A stretch of DNA of 64,000 bases. Source: an uncultured Eubacterium sp. GTDB taxonomy: Bacteria; Bacillota; Clostridia; Oscillospirales; Acutalibacteraceae. A program made the translations under genes and the position numbers. Numbering within the stretch: the stretch's first letter is position 1; every line of letters starts with the position of its first letter. Shown here in pieces: positions 9,431-18,215 of this stretch. Location: assembly GCA_910583925.1 (NCBI GenBank), contig CAJTZJ010000008.1, positions 34,540-98,539 of the forward strand, given 5' to 3'. The notes under the pieces were generated by a model. It worked only from the letters and a program-made list of their open reading frames with translations. It did no database searches and was not told where the DNA came from.

Positions 9431-9544
9431 GATGCGAATCAGTGCTTCTTCTGATTTCTGTATCTAAACTGCTAATTAATATATAGACTTTATATAATAT
9501 ATATGATATTATGTAATTGTATTTTTTATGGGAGGTAAAAATTT

Positions 9545-11191
9545 ATGGAAAAGATGTTGATAAACTATTCGGTAAAGGGAGAAAGCTTTACATGTGAAGG
9601 GCTTGAATCTTCTCATTTTTTTATTGAGGAAAAGGAAGATGGATGCAGGACAACTATGTATCTTAATGCAGAAGAGCCGTTAACGATTCAGAAGTTTCAG
9701 ATTGTATATCCCTATAAATTTAATAAGGATAATCGTGTATTTGTGAATGGCTATCAATCATGGACGGACAGCAGGGAATACTTCATTGATGAAGAAATGA
9801 GTGAACTCAGCAGATTTACGGAGTTTTATGTAAAAACTCCTTTTGTTCAGAAAATAGGTATCGGTAAATCAGGTGATTATTTTATCTGTAAGTATCCAAG
9901 AAGAAAAGGCTTGTTTTATGGTTGGTCCTATGGATATGTAAGAACAAACGGCAGAATTGATTTGTTCGGTTCTCTCAGTGAAAGATGCGGCTTTACCATT
10001 GTCAGATTTGATGCAGAAAATCAGCAGGTTATTATAGAAAAGGAATTGGAGGGTGTAACCTTTTCCGGAAGAACGCTGATTGCCGATTATGCGATGATTA
10101 CCGATGTGTATGAGGCTGCCTTTGATAAGTATTTTGATTTGATGGGTGTTCGGTGTTCACAGAAAGAAAAAAAGTGCGGTTATACAACATGGTATAACTA
10201 TTATGGCTCCATAACAGAGGATGTAGTTGTTCGTGATCTTGAAGCACTTTCAAAGCTTGATGAAAAGGTTGATATTTTTCAGATTGATGATGGATATCAA
10301 AAGGCGATTGGCGATTGGCTTGAAACAAAGGCGGATAAATTTCCGAATGGTATGAAAAAGATTGCTGATGAAATACATAAAAAGGATATGCTTGCAGGCT
10401 TGTGGCTTGCGCCGCTTGCCGTAACATCGAATTCTTCGGTTTATAAAGAGCATAAGGATTGGCTTATTCGTGATAAAAAAGGAAAGCCTTATGTTGCAGG
10501 TCCGAACTGGGGTCCGTTTTATGCACTGGATATCTATAATAAGGGCGCTGCTGATTATATCAGGCATTTCTTTGATGTTATCCTTAATGAATGGGGATAT
10601 GATATGGTTAAGCTGGATTTCCTTTATGCTGCCTGTGTGCTTCCGATTCATAATAAAACAAGAGGCGAGGTTATGTGTGATGCCATGGATTTAATCCGTG
10701 ACTGTGTCGGAGATAAAATTATTCTCGGCTGTGGTGTTCCGCTTATGCCTGCTTTTGGTAAGGTTGATTTTTGCCGAATCGGGGCTGATGTTGATCTGGA
10801 ATGGATAAGAAGAAAGCATAGAATCAGAGAGGATGTAAGCACTCCCAATACGGTTAACTGTACTGTATTCAGACGCCATTTGAATGGAAGAGCTTTTCTG
10901 AATGATCCGGATGTGTTTCTTTTAAGAGATACAAATACGAAAATGAGCTTTGATCAAAGAGCTTTGCTTGCAAAGATAAACGGTTGCTTCGGAAGCCTGC
11001 TTTTCGTTTCCGATAATGTTGAGGATTATAAAGATAATCAGATGAAGGTATTTTTAGATACGATAAAGAAAAAGGATATTAAGATTCTTAATGCCGAGTT
11101 TACGGAAAAGAATATTATTGCTGTTAACTGCACAATAGACGGCAGAGAAGAAAGCTTCAGATTCAATTCGGAAACAGGCGAAAGCTGTTAA
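9545..11191 (+). CDS. Alpha-galactosidase, GH36 family
   Basis: A 548-aa cytoplasmic enzyme (no signal peptide). After an N-terminal beta-sandwich (residues 1-200) comes the TIM barrel: FQIDDGYQ at about 245-252 and VKLDFLYA at about 355-361, where the Asp of KLD is the family nucleophile. The short length matches compact GH36 enzymes rather than the 720-aa Rafinose-type. It should release galactose from imported alpha-galactosides such as melibiose or raffinose. It is 20 bases upstream of a GPH symporter gene and is the first gene of a three-gene operon ending at the terminator near 14700. Confidence 0.88.
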   Translation: MEKMLINYSVKGESFTCEGLESSHFFIEEKEDGCRTTMYLNAEEPLTIQKFQIVYPYKFNKDNRVFVNGYQSWTDSREYFIDEEMSELSRFTEFYVKTPFVQKIGIGKSGDYFICKYPRRKGLFYGWSYGYVRTNGRIDLFGSLSERCGFTIVRFDAENQQVIIEKELEGVTFSGRTLIADYAMITDVYEAAFDKYFDLMGVRCSQKEKKCGYTTWYNYYGSITEDVVVRDLEALSKLDEKVDIFQIDDGYQKAIGDWLETKADKFPNGMKKIADEIHKKDMLAGLWLAPLAVTSNSSVYKEHKDWLIRDKKGKPYVAGPNWGPFYALDIYNKGAADYIRHFFDVILNEWGYDMVKLDFLYAACVLPIHNKTRGEVMCDAMDLIRDCVGDKIILGCGVPLMPAFGKVDFCRIGADVDLEWIRRKHRIREDVSTPNTVNCTVFRRHLNGRAFLNDPDVFLLRDTNTKMSFDQRALLAKINGCFGSLLFVSDNVEDYKDNQMKVFLDTIKKKDIKILNAEFTEKNIIAVNCTIDGREESFRFNSETGESC

Positions 11192-11211
11192 ATATTTTAA
11201 GGGGTAAAAAT

Positions 11212-12654
11212 ATGAAAAAGATTAATATTGGTGCTATGATATCCGATGTAAAAAATCATTGGAAAACACCGTCTGAGGGAAAGTATATTTCCTATGGCGA
11301 ATTTGCGGCATACAGTATTGGCGGTATAGGTGTAAATACTGTTAATTCACTTTTCGGCTATGTTGCAATTTCCGCAAACTGTCTGCTTATAGGCTCGGCA
11401 TACGGAATTAAGCCTACACATCTTGCTTATCTCAACATTATAATGGGAATTTTAAATCTCATAAAAACACCTTTTATCAGTATGCTTATTGATAATACAA
11501 ATACAAAATATGGTAAATTCCGCCCGTATCTTTTATATACAGGTCTTCCTACAGCAATTCTTCTTTGCGGTATGGCATTTATTCCGAATGATATAAATTA
11601 TTGGACCAAGGTTTCTCTTATCGGCATTGTTTATGCGTTTTTGATGATTTTTCAGGCATTGTATGCCCAGGCGTTTACAAGTCTTGCTCAGGTGCTTACT
11701 CCGAACGGAGAGGAAAGAACTACGCTTTTATCTGTAAGTATGTTTATTTACAGTTTGGGTCCGTCAATTATCAATTTGGTTATTCCGATTCTTGCACAGC
11801 TGACATGGGGGATGACTGATTTCAAAACTTATCGTGTGTTTTTCCCCATATTTTCTGCAATCGGTGTGCTTTTAAGCCTTATTACTTTTAAGGGTACAAA
11901 GGAAAAAATTGTAGTTCCAAAGGATTATGTTGCCAAGGTAAAATTCAGCGAGGGTATAAAGCAGGTGGCTAAGAATAAATATTTCTGGCTTCTGAATTTC
12001 TATAATGTTTTAAGCGGTTTAAAATTTGGCATAGGCTCAATTCTTGCCTGGTATTGTGTTTATCAGATTCAGAACGAGGGTATGCTTGGGCTTATGAATA
12101 CGGTTTTGGGTACTGCTTCTGTTCCGCTTATGCTGTTGGCTCCTGTTCTTGCTAAAAAAATCGGCAAACGAAATATTCTTCTTGTAACGAATCTTCTGCG
12201 TGCAGGCTTTGCAGCAATCATGCTGTTTACTATGGGAAACTCTGTTGTTTTCTTTGTATTTCTTTATCTTGCAACCCTTATGCTTGGCGGTGACGGAGTT
12301 GTTACAACATCAATGCAGGCAGAAATATATGATTATCAGCAATGGAAAACAGGCACCCGTCTTGAAGGCTTTATAACGCAGTTCGGCGGAATGATAACAA
12401 CGGTTTCAGGTATGTTTACAAGCCTCATTCTTCCTTACTTCTATGAGCATTATGGTCTTGTTGATGATTATACTGTGCTGTATGAAGAGTCTGTCAGAAC
12501 GCCTATTTTTAATATTTTAATTATTACAACAATAATCAGCTGTGTTCTTTCGGTTATACCGATATTCTTCTATAATCTGAAAGAAAAAGATCATAAGAAA
12601 ATTATTGAGGAATTAAAGGAAAGAGCTGAGGCAGAGGATAGTTTGGATGTGTAG
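11212..12654 (+). CDS. GPH-family sugar:cation symporter (melibiose-permease type)
   Basis: A 480-aa major-facilitator protein with about twelve membrane helices. The early YISYGEFAAYSIGGIG region and the DNTNTKYGKFRPYLLYTG loop (conserved D-x-T-xxxGKxRP of GPH symporters, near residue 98) identify the glycoside-pentoside-hexuronide group; the DYQQWKTGTRLEG loop near residue 375 is also typical. It probably imports the oligosaccharide cut by the two flanking glycosidases. It overlaps the next gene by eight bases. Confidence 0.88.
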   Translation: MKKINIGAMISDVKNHWKTPSEGKYISYGEFAAYSIGGIGVNTVNSLFGYVAISANCLLIGSAYGIKPTHLAYLNIIMGILNLIKTPFISMLIDNTNTKYGKFRPYLLYTGLPTAILLCGMAFIPNDINYWTKVSLIGIVYAFLMIFQALYAQAFTSLAQVLTPNGEERTTLLSVSMFIYSLGPSIINLVIPILAQLTWGMTDFKTYRVFFPIFSAIGVLLSLITFKGTKEKIVVPKDYVAKVKFSEGIKQVAKNKYFWLLNFYNVLSGLKFGIGSILAWYCVYQIQNEGMLGLMNTVLGTASVPLMLLAPVLAKKIGKRNILLVTNLLRAGFAAIMLFTMGNSVVFFVFLYLATLMLGGDGVVTTSMQAEIYDYQQWKTGTRLEGFITQFGGMITTVSGMFTSLILPYFYEHYGLVDDYTVLYEESVRTPIFNILIITTIISCVLSVIPIFFYNLKEKDHKKIIEELKERAEAEDSLDV

Positions 12655-14686
12655 TATAATTCAAACATTGTATGCAAATTTATTGAAGCCTAAAAGCTTT
12701 GCATCTTGGGCAAAACCAAAGGCAGAGGATTTGAATGTTCCAAGAAAAAGATATCTGAATGATAATAACGAGGTTGTTTGGAATATAGGAACGGAAAAAG
12801 AATGCTGCGCAGATCATATTGAAATGTCCGGCTTTTATTCCTCATCTATTCTAAGTTACGGCAGGGATAAAAAGGGCAGATTAAGGCTGATGAAGCATTT
12901 GATTGTGCCAACGCTTCGTGTTCAGCCTAATGTTACGCAGTCTTCTTTTTGTTTTAATTTTAATTTTTCGCCTGCTGATATAAAAGTAAATCATAAAGCA
13001 GTAAAAGAATATCCGATGGAAATATCAGTAAAGGGCAATCTGATAATCAATTCTTCAACGGATACAGATGTTGGTATTATTCGTGAATTTCTTCCGGCAG
13101 TTAATCAGCCTGCGCTTATTGAAGTAATCAATATCAGCAATAACGGCAGTGATGATTGCAATATTGAAATCTGCTTAAAGCCTTTTTCAAAAAAGCTTCC
13201 TTCTTGCTTGTGTGTTGACGGAGCAATAACTGCAAAATGTATATCTGCTTTTGATGATGATTTTAAAGCATCTTCTCAAGAAAATCGAAAGCTTATCTTG
13301 AAAAGCAAAGAAAGCATAAAGTTTTATTGTGTATATTATGCTTATCAGAAAAAGGATTTAGCTGATTTTTCAATTGCAAAGGAAATAGAGGCACGCAGAA
13401 AATTCATTGATGAAATGTTTACATCTCTTCGTCTGGAAACGCCTGTAAAAGAATTGAATGCTCAATTTGCACATTGTGTTTTAAGAGGCAGTGAAAGCAT
13501 TTTTAAAACCAAAAGCGGTTTAATGCATTCTCCGGGCGGCGGTAATTATTATGCTGCTTTGTGGACAAATGATCAATGTGAATATGCAAACCCGTTTTTT
13601 CCGTTTTCCGGCTATGCAGCAGGCATAGAGCAGAGTATAAACTGCTATTCGCTTTATGAAACCTATATGGATAAATCGGATAAGCCAATGCGTGATAAAA
13701 GAGCACTTGTTACAAGCATTATTTCAGAGGGTATAGATTTCTGGAATGGTGCAGGCGATAGCGAAATGTATGCGTATGGTATTTCAAGATTTCTTCTTGA
13801 AATGAGTGATGAAAAGCTTATCTATCGCTTTTGGGATAATCTTGTATGGTGTCTTGATTTTACGCTTTCAAGAAAAACTATGGATGGGATTATCGCAAGT
13901 GATTCCGATGAATTGGAAAATAGGTTTGAATCAGGAAATGCCAATCTGTTTACTTCGTGTATTGCATATGATGCGCTTGGTAATGCAGCAATTCTTGCCG
14001 ATCTTGTCGGCGAGAAGGCCCATAAAAGTTTGTGGCTGAAAGAACGGGCTGAGTTGAAGGATAATATTGAAAAATATTTCGGAAGAAATGTTGAGGGTTT
14101 TGATACATATCGATATTATGACGGCAATGTTTATCTTCGTTCCTGGATATGTATGCCGTTAACTGTTGAAATCTTTGACCGAGCTGATGAAACGGTGAAA
14201 GCCTTGTTTTCGCCAAAGCTTTATTATGACGGAATGATGCGTTCAACATCTGATCATAATACAACATGGGACAGATCTCTTCTGTTTGCACTTCGCGGAA
14301 CCTTTCTTGCAGGAAGGGCAGAGAAAGGGATAAAAGAAACTGTAAATTATTGTAAAAACAGGCTTCTCGGTTCGCATGCACCATATCCTTATGAAGCTTA
14401 TCCGGAGGGAAACAGAGCGCATCTTGCCGCAGAAAGTCTTCTTTTTGCAAGGGTTGTAACAGAGGGGCTTTTCGGGTTTCGGGCAGTTGGAATGAATAAG
14501 CTCAGAATAAAGCCTCAGCTTACCAAAATCTGCTCTGAAATCTCACTGTTCGGGATAAAGCTGTTTTCAAAGAATTTTAATGTTACGGCAAATGAAAATG
14601 GAATATCGGTTGAGTATGATACTGTTACTTATCATACGGATACGCTTTCAGCTGTGTTTGATTTTAATACATTATCATTTCAATAA
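12647..14686 (+). CDS. Six-hairpin (alpha/alpha toroid) glycosidase-like protein
   Basis: A 679-aa protein without signal peptide. The N-terminal 270 residues look like a beta-sandwich; the C-terminal part carries helices with short conserved loops: SPGGGNYYAALWTNDQCEYA near residue 290, GAGDSEMYAYGISRFL near 365, and DHNTTWDRSLLFALRG near 540. This is the layout of six-hairpin glycosidases (as in GH78/GH95/GH116), with acidic residues in those loops as candidate catalysts. I could not assign a GH family. The eight-base overlap with the symporter gene means co-translation, so it probably acts on the same imported sugar. Confidence 0.65.
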   Translation: MCSIIQTLYANLLKPKSFASWAKPKAEDLNVPRKRYLNDNNEVVWNIGTEKECCADHIEMSGFYSSSILSYGRDKKGRLRLMKHLIVPTLRVQPNVTQSSFCFNFNFSPADIKVNHKAVKEYPMEISVKGNLIINSSTDTDVGIIREFLPAVNQPALIEVINISNNGSDDCNIEICLKPFSKKLPSCLCVDGAITAKCISAFDDDFKASSQENRKLILKSKESIKFYCVYYAYQKKDLADFSIAKEIEARRKFIDEMFTSLRLETPVKELNAQFAHCVLRGSESIFKTKSGLMHSPGGGNYYAALWTNDQCEYANPFFPFSGYAAGIEQSINCYSLYETYMDKSDKPMRDKRALVTSIISEGIDFWNGAGDSEMYAYGISRFLLEMSDEKLIYRFWDNLVWCLDFTLSRKTMDGIIASDSDELENRFESGNANLFTSCIAYDALGNAAILADLVGEKAHKSLWLKERAELKDNIEKYFGRNVEGFDTYRYYDGNVYLRSWICMPLTVEIFDRADETVKALFSPKLYYDGMMRSTSDHNTTWDRSLLFALRGTFLAGRAEKGIKETVNYCKNRLLGSHAPYPYEAYPEGNRAHLAAESLLFARVVTEGLFGFRAVGMNKLRIKPQLTKICSEISLFGIKLFSKNFNVTANENGISVEYDTVTYHTDTLSAVFDFNTLSFQ

Positions 14687-14692
14687 AAATTT

Positions 14693-14722
14693 AAACGGAG
14701 ATAGCTTATCTCCGTTTTTTGT
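14693..14722 (+). terminator. Terminator of the alpha-galactoside operon
   Basis: AAACGGAGATA/TATCTCCGTTT stem with a 4-base loop, then a T run. Confidence 0.88.
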
Positions 14723-14778
14723 ATGTCAAAACTGCGCATTTTAACTTGCGTGTTCGTTTTGTAGTTTTTAATTTTTTG

Positions 14779-15873
14779 CTATTTTAGTAAAAACGATATG
14801 ATTATTGCAATAACAGCTATGCTCGCAATTCCGGCAAGAATTTTTAATCCTCTGTGAACGGCATCATATACATTGGTCGGCATAATCTGGAAAATACCAT
14901 AACGGATTTTTTCTTTAACCTTTCTGCCAACAAGATTTCTGTATCTTAAATCATATGTGTCCAGATTTCCGTTTTTGTAAAGATTAATGATTCTTACCCC
15001 TCGGTCAAGACCCGGACCATACACATGGAAGCCTGCACCCTGTGTATATCCCAGATCAATTCCGTCAACCTTGCCGTTAAATGAATTAATATGGTCATGA
15101 CCGAAATAGATTCCCTTAACATCTCCCTTTTCAGTCATTGCGGCAAATTCTCCGCTGTTTTCCATAGGGTCGGCAGGGGATTCTTTCATAAATCCGTCTT
15201 TATTAACCTTGCTTTTATTCAGTGTATACCATTTTCCCGCACGGTTTCTGAAGCCCTGAACTGCACCCTTCGTCTTTTTTTCGGTTTCGATTAAGAGCTC
15301 TGAAATTTCAGGTACGGGGATATGCTGGATAACAACGGAGGGAATCACACCTCCGTTTTCTTTTTCATATTTATCTCTTGTATTTTTATACCATTTAATC
15401 TGGTTTTCGTGAACATTATCATAACCGATTTTAAGGCTTGTATTACTGTCTATCAGATAAAGAAGATATTTTATTTCCTCATCGTCAGCAATTTCAATGC
15501 AATGGTTTGCGCATCCGTCGATACCCTCAGTGTCTTCGCCGATAAAGCCGTCTATTTTCTTATATATTTCAAACTGTTCTTTATTTGAAACCCCAACCTG
15601 TCTGTCGTGATTGCCAAAGCAGATTGAAAACGGTATTCCTCTTGAGGTAACAGGATTTGTAATTTCTCTTAGAGCCTTTTCAACCTTATCTTTGCTGCCT
15701 CTGAAATGGGAATAGCCCCAAATCTGATCACCGGAATATACAACTAAATCGGGCTTTTCTTTATCAAGAGCAGCATTCATTAAAGCAATTGTATCGGGGC
15801 TGATTTTTTCCCCCTCCTGAACATCGGCAATCTGCATTATTTTGAATGTATTATTTTCAAATTTCAATCTCAT
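14779..15873 (-). CDS. Calcineurin-like metallophosphoesterase with C-terminal membrane anchor
   Basis: A 364-aa protein. The five metallophosphoesterase blocks are present: QIADVQ (Asp), VVYSGDQIWG (GD), FGNHDR (GNHD), VVIQHIPVPE and YFGHDHINSF (GHxH variant GHDH). Residues 345-363 form one membrane helix at the C-terminus, which would tether the enzyme to the membrane. Similar enzymes act on phospholipid head groups, cyclic nucleotides or phosphosugars; the substrate cannot be read from sequence. It stands alone, converging with the glycosidase operon. Confidence 0.82.
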   Translation of the reverse strand: MRLKFENNTFKIMQIADVQEGEKISPDTIALMNAALDKEKPDLVVYSGDQIWGYSHFRGSKDKVEKALREITNPVTSRGIPFSICFGNHDRQVGVSNKEQFEIYKKIDGFIGEDTEGIDGCANHCIEIADDEEIKYLLYLIDSNTSLKIGYDNVHENQIKWYKNTRDKYEKENGGVIPSVVIQHIPVPEISELLIETEKKTKGAVQGFRNRAGKWYTLNKSKVNKDGFMKESPADPMENSGEFAAMTEKGDVKGIYFGHDHINSFNGKVDGIDLGYTQGAGFHVYGPGLDRGVRIINLYKNGNLDTYDLRYRNLVGRKVKEKIRYGIFQIMPTNVYDAVHRGLKILAGIASIAVIAIIISFLLK

Positions 15874-15936
15874 TGTAACACCGCCATAATTATGTTGAAT
15901 TCATTATAGCATAATAAATAGTGTTACATCAAGTAA

Positions 15937-15962
15937 AAAACGGCTCATTGAGCCGTCTTTTT
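15937..15962. terminator. Hairpin shared by the TM2 and phosphoesterase region
   Basis: AAAAAACGGCTC/GAGCCGTCTTTTT, a T-run on each strand; terminates the TM2-domain gene, whose stop codon it touches. Confidence 0.8.
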
Positions 15963-16338
15963 ATACATAATATGGATTTGGTTTGCATAGGATACTGATG
16001 AGATCAATAAGAACGCCGATTCCGAAAAAGCCTACTGTGAATATATAAAGTATTCCTAAAACGATTTTTCCTTCATAGAATTTGTGGGCTCCTAAATATC
16101 CCAAGAAAAAGCAAAGTGCAAATGCAACCCACTTGTTTTTTGCTCTTCCCATACCTGCCACAACAGTATTTGTGTTTGTATTTATATTGTCGTTGTTAAT
16201 AATAATATTTGGCTGAGCAGCTGCATTCTGCTTGATTTCCTCAACCTGTCTTCCGCAGGATGTGCATAAAACTGCATCCTCGGGAATTTTTGTTCCGCAG
16301 TGTTTGCAGAATTTTGTTTTGATTTCTTGTTCGTTCAT
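15961..16338 (-). CDS. Zinc-ribbon and TM2-domain protein
   Basis: A 125-aa protein. Residues 11-30 form a zinc ribbon (FCKHCGTKIPEDAVLCTSCG), then a Gln/Asn/Ala-rich linker, then a TM2 domain of two membrane helices joined by the typical GYLGAHKFYEGK turn. TM2 proteins are common but of unknown role. It is divergent from a small XRE regulator gene and shares with it a palindromic operator region, so the regulator may control it. Confidence 0.85.
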   Translation of the reverse strand: MNEQEIKTKFCKHCGTKIPEDAVLCTSCGRQVEEIKQNAAAQPNIIINNDNINTNTNTVVAGMGRAKNKWVAFALCFFLGYLGAHKFYEGKIVLGILYIFTVGFFGIGVLIDLISILCKPNPYYV

Positions 16339-16373
16339 ATATAATTCTCCTTTCTAAAATAAAATATCACAAA

Positions 16374-16406
16374 ATGAGATAATTGTCAATATCTCATAAA
16401 GAGATA
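16374..16406. promoter_or_regulatory. Predicted operator: three TATCTC half-sites between TM2 and XRE genes
   Basis: ATGAGATA (16374-16381) and TATCTCAT (16390-16397) are perfect inverted arms around 8 bases; TATCTC (16390-16395) also pairs with GAGATA (16401-16406) around 5 bases. This leaves two overlapping palindromes in the divergent promoter region. Confidence 0.6.
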
Positions 16407-16435
16407 AATTAAAATGATTAAAAGAGGTGAGAATT

Positions 16436-16639
16436 GTGCGTCTGCGTGACTTAAGGGAAGATAATGATTATACTCAGGCTTTTGTTGCGGATTATCTTTG
16501 TATAAGACAAAACACATATTCTCAATACGAGAATGAATTAAGGCAGATACCCATTTCATCTCTTATTAAATTATCCGAACTTTATAATACCTCTATAGAT
16601 TATATTGTCGGAATAACAGATAATCCGAAAAAGTATTAA
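16436..16639 (+). CDS. Small XRE-family helix-turn-helix regulator
   Basis: About 67 aa, one HTH_3 domain: LREDNDYTQAFVADYL, RQNTYSQYEN and PISSLIKLSELYNTSIDYIVG are the conserved helices. I choose the GTG at 16436 because the GAGGTGA at 16424-16430 is then a well-spaced ribosome binding site; the GTG at 16427 lies inside it. The product is a bare DNA-binding domain, as in self-regulating repressors, and the palindromes just upstream are its likely target. Confidence 0.85.
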   Translation: MRLRDLREDNDYTQAFVADYLCIRQNTYSQYENELRQIPISSLIKLSELYNTSIDYIVGITDNPKKY

Positions 16640-16647
16640 TAAATTAA

Positions 16648-16676
16648 AGCCGTTCTGAATAAGAACGGCTTTTTCT
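16648..16676 (+). terminator. Terminator of the small XRE gene
   Basis: AAGCCGTTCT/AGAACGGCTT stem, then TTTCTTTTC. Immediately to the right the sequence becomes mobile-element DNA. Confidence 0.88.
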
Positions 16677-16872
16677 TTTCATCAAGCCATTTATCCGCCC
16701 ATTGACCGAATAGGGCAGTAGTATATACATCTTTGCCTGCTGCTACCTCAGACTTTAAGGCATTAACCTTTTTATTCAATTCTCGTTGGCTGTTGGCTCT
16801 TATAAACTTGCGTTGCGCCTTGCCATTTATTGTTCCAACATATATTGATGTTGTGTATTGTTTTTTCTCGCC
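16677..16872 (-). pseudogene. Tyrosine integrase, N-terminal fragment
   Basis: Read on the minus strand, this stretch encodes the arm-binding/SAM-like N-terminus of a phage-type integrase: SIYVGTINGKAQRKFIRANS, then QRELNKKVNALKSEVAAGKD, then TALFGQWADKWLDEKK. The frame then runs into the terminator of the neighbouring XRE gene, so about 300 residues including the catalytic R-H-R-Y domain are missing. The 5' end overlaps the 3' end of the upstream repressor gene in another frame and no normal start codon is visible there. It marks the left, eroded end of the element. Confidence 0.7.
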
Positions 16873-17744
16873 TTTATGCTTTCATATAATTCTTTTAACT
16901 TTAAGATATTGTCATTTAAATTTCTGTTATCTATTTCATCTATCTTATTAGTATAAGTTTCAATGTTTTGTGATGCAGTTTCTGCAGATTCGAAAATTGC
17001 CATTTTAAAGTAATCGAATACTTCTGCTAAATTATTGTTATCAATTTCAAATAAAACATCTGCGAATTGTTCAAAATAGGAAACAATAGAACGCTGAATA
17101 TTAAATAGAATTAAATCTCGGCGATCTTGCATTCCAAAATGTATGGGATCGTCTTTGTAAGCGTTGATATGGTGCTTTATTTTAGTGAATAAATCAACAT
17201 CATCTTGAATTAGGCATTCAAAATAATCAAAATCTTTGCAATAAAGGGACAGATAGGCGAGTATATCATCATCAAGATTTGATAATAAATAAGATTTTTC
17301 CATTAAGTAATCAAATGTGTTAGATGAAATAAAACAGTTAATTGATTTACGATAGATTTTTGCTAAATATTCATAGTATTTAATGCCGAAAAAATCTATA
17401 TCATCTTCATCAACATCCTCAGCTGGAAAACAAAGCTTGCGTATTTGTTCAATTGAATTTTCATTTAGTCCTGTATATTCACAAATAGTTTTAATATCTG
17501 TATTAGTAGTTTCAACATCAGATAAGCCCAGCAAATAATCACTACTTACATTAAAATATTTTGAAAATTTAATGATACTATCAACAGATAATTGTCTTTG
17601 TCCGTTATAGTATTTTGTAATTGTAGATGTATCACATTCGGTTGCTTTTGCTATTTCTGCTCTTGGTATCTTTGCATATTTTTCATTATCGATTAGTTTT
17701 CTGAATCTTTGTGTTGTTATGGAAAATTCGTTTTTGTCACTCAT
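16827..17744 (-). CDS. XRE-family repressor of the element
   Basis: A 305-aa protein. Residues about 10-70 form an HTH_3 domain (IPRAEIAKATECDTSTITKY, then YFNVSSDYLLGLSD). The remaining 230 residues are helical and acidic with no recognised enzyme or peptidase motif; they may sense a signal or dimerise. It is transcribed away from the small HTH gene at 17891, with paired inverted repeats over the shared promoter region, the arrangement of a phage-like CI/Cro switch. Its 3' end overlaps the integrase fragment, so integrase expression was probably coupled to it. Role as element repressor is inference. Confidence 0.75.
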   Translation of the reverse strand: MSDKNEFSITTQRFRKLIDNEKYAKIPRAEIAKATECDTSTITKYYNGQRQLSVDSIIKFSKYFNVSSDYLLGLSDVETTNTDIKTICEYTGLNENSIEQIRKLCFPAEDVDEDDIDFFGIKYYEYLAKIYRKSINCFISSNTFDYLMEKSYLLSNLDDDILAYLSLYCKDFDYFECLIQDDVDLFTKIKHHINAYKDDPIHFGMQDRRDLILFNIQRSIVSYFEQFADVLFEIDNNNLAEVFDYFKMAIFESAETASQNIETYTNKIDEIDNRNLNDNILKLKELYESIKARKNNTQHQYMLEQ

Positions 17745-17803
17745 TATTGTTATCCTTTCTGATATTGGCTGAATGGCACAATATAATTTAAAATGTGAAA
17801 AAA

Positions 17804-17859
17804 TTCTTGATATTCTTCTTTGTCACAAGTATAATATAAATGTGGCAATAAGTCAAGAA
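17804..17859 (+). promoter_or_regulatory. Promoter of the Cro-like gene with nested inverted repeats
   Basis: TTGATA (17807-17812), 17-base spacer, TATAAT (17830-17835). Outer arms TTCTTGA (17804-17810) and TCAAGAA (17853-17859) are perfect; inner arms TTGTCACA (17820-17827) and TGTGGCAA (17841-17848) match at 7 of 8. The inner pair brackets the -10 box, so bound repressor would block the polymerase. Confidence 0.65.
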
Positions 17860-17890
17860 CAAGAAAAATATTTTGAAAGGAGCTTATAAA

Positions 17891-18063
17891 ATGAGTGGTG
17901 CAGAAATAAAAAAGCAATTAAAGCAGCAGGCTTAAAAATATGGCAGGTTGCAGATGCTTACGGTGTAGCCGATACTACATTCTCAAAGTATTTGCGCAAA
18001 GATTTCACATCTGAAAATGCTGAAAAAGTATTAAACATCATTGAAAAGCTGAAAACAGCATAA
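17891..18063 (+). CDS. Small Cro-like HTH protein, needs a -1 shift
   Basis: ATG at 17891 follows AAAGGAGC. The zero frame gives MSGAEIKK and stops after 14 codons. Slipping back one base at A AAA AAG (17908-17914, in exact zero-frame phase) continues as AIKAAGLKIWQVADAYGV and ends at 18061-18063, giving a 57-aa protein of the short phage/ICE HTH family. Either one A was lost from the A-run (pseudogene) or the classic slippery heptamer is used for programmed -1 frameshifting. No strong pause structure is obvious just after it. Position opposite the XRE repressor fits a Cro-like role. Confidence 0.6.
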
Positions 18064-18089
18064 AAAAAGCGTACACAATGGTACGCAAT

Positions 18090-18164
18090 AAAAAATAGGG
18101 TGTGATCCCCGGCAAGAGATTATACACCCTGATACAGCTAAACAATCAACAATAAGCCTGCTGC
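18090..18164 (-). ncRNA. Predicted antisense RNA a, about 75 nt
   Basis: Minus-strand promoter TTGCTT (plus coordinates 18194-18199), 17-base spacer, TATAAT (18171-18176), start near 18164. The RNA ends in a hairpin with arms AGGGTGT/ACACCCT and a T-run at 18090-18095. A second terminator (GCGTAC/GTACGC, T-run 18062-18068) lies behind it. The -35 box abuts the ribosome binding site of the excisionase-like gene. It would be complementary to a read-through leader from the Cro-like gene. Confidence 0.62.
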
Positions 18165-18215
18165 AAAGCTATTATATCATAACGCAGCAGGAAAAGCAAG
18201 AGAAAGGAATACAAA

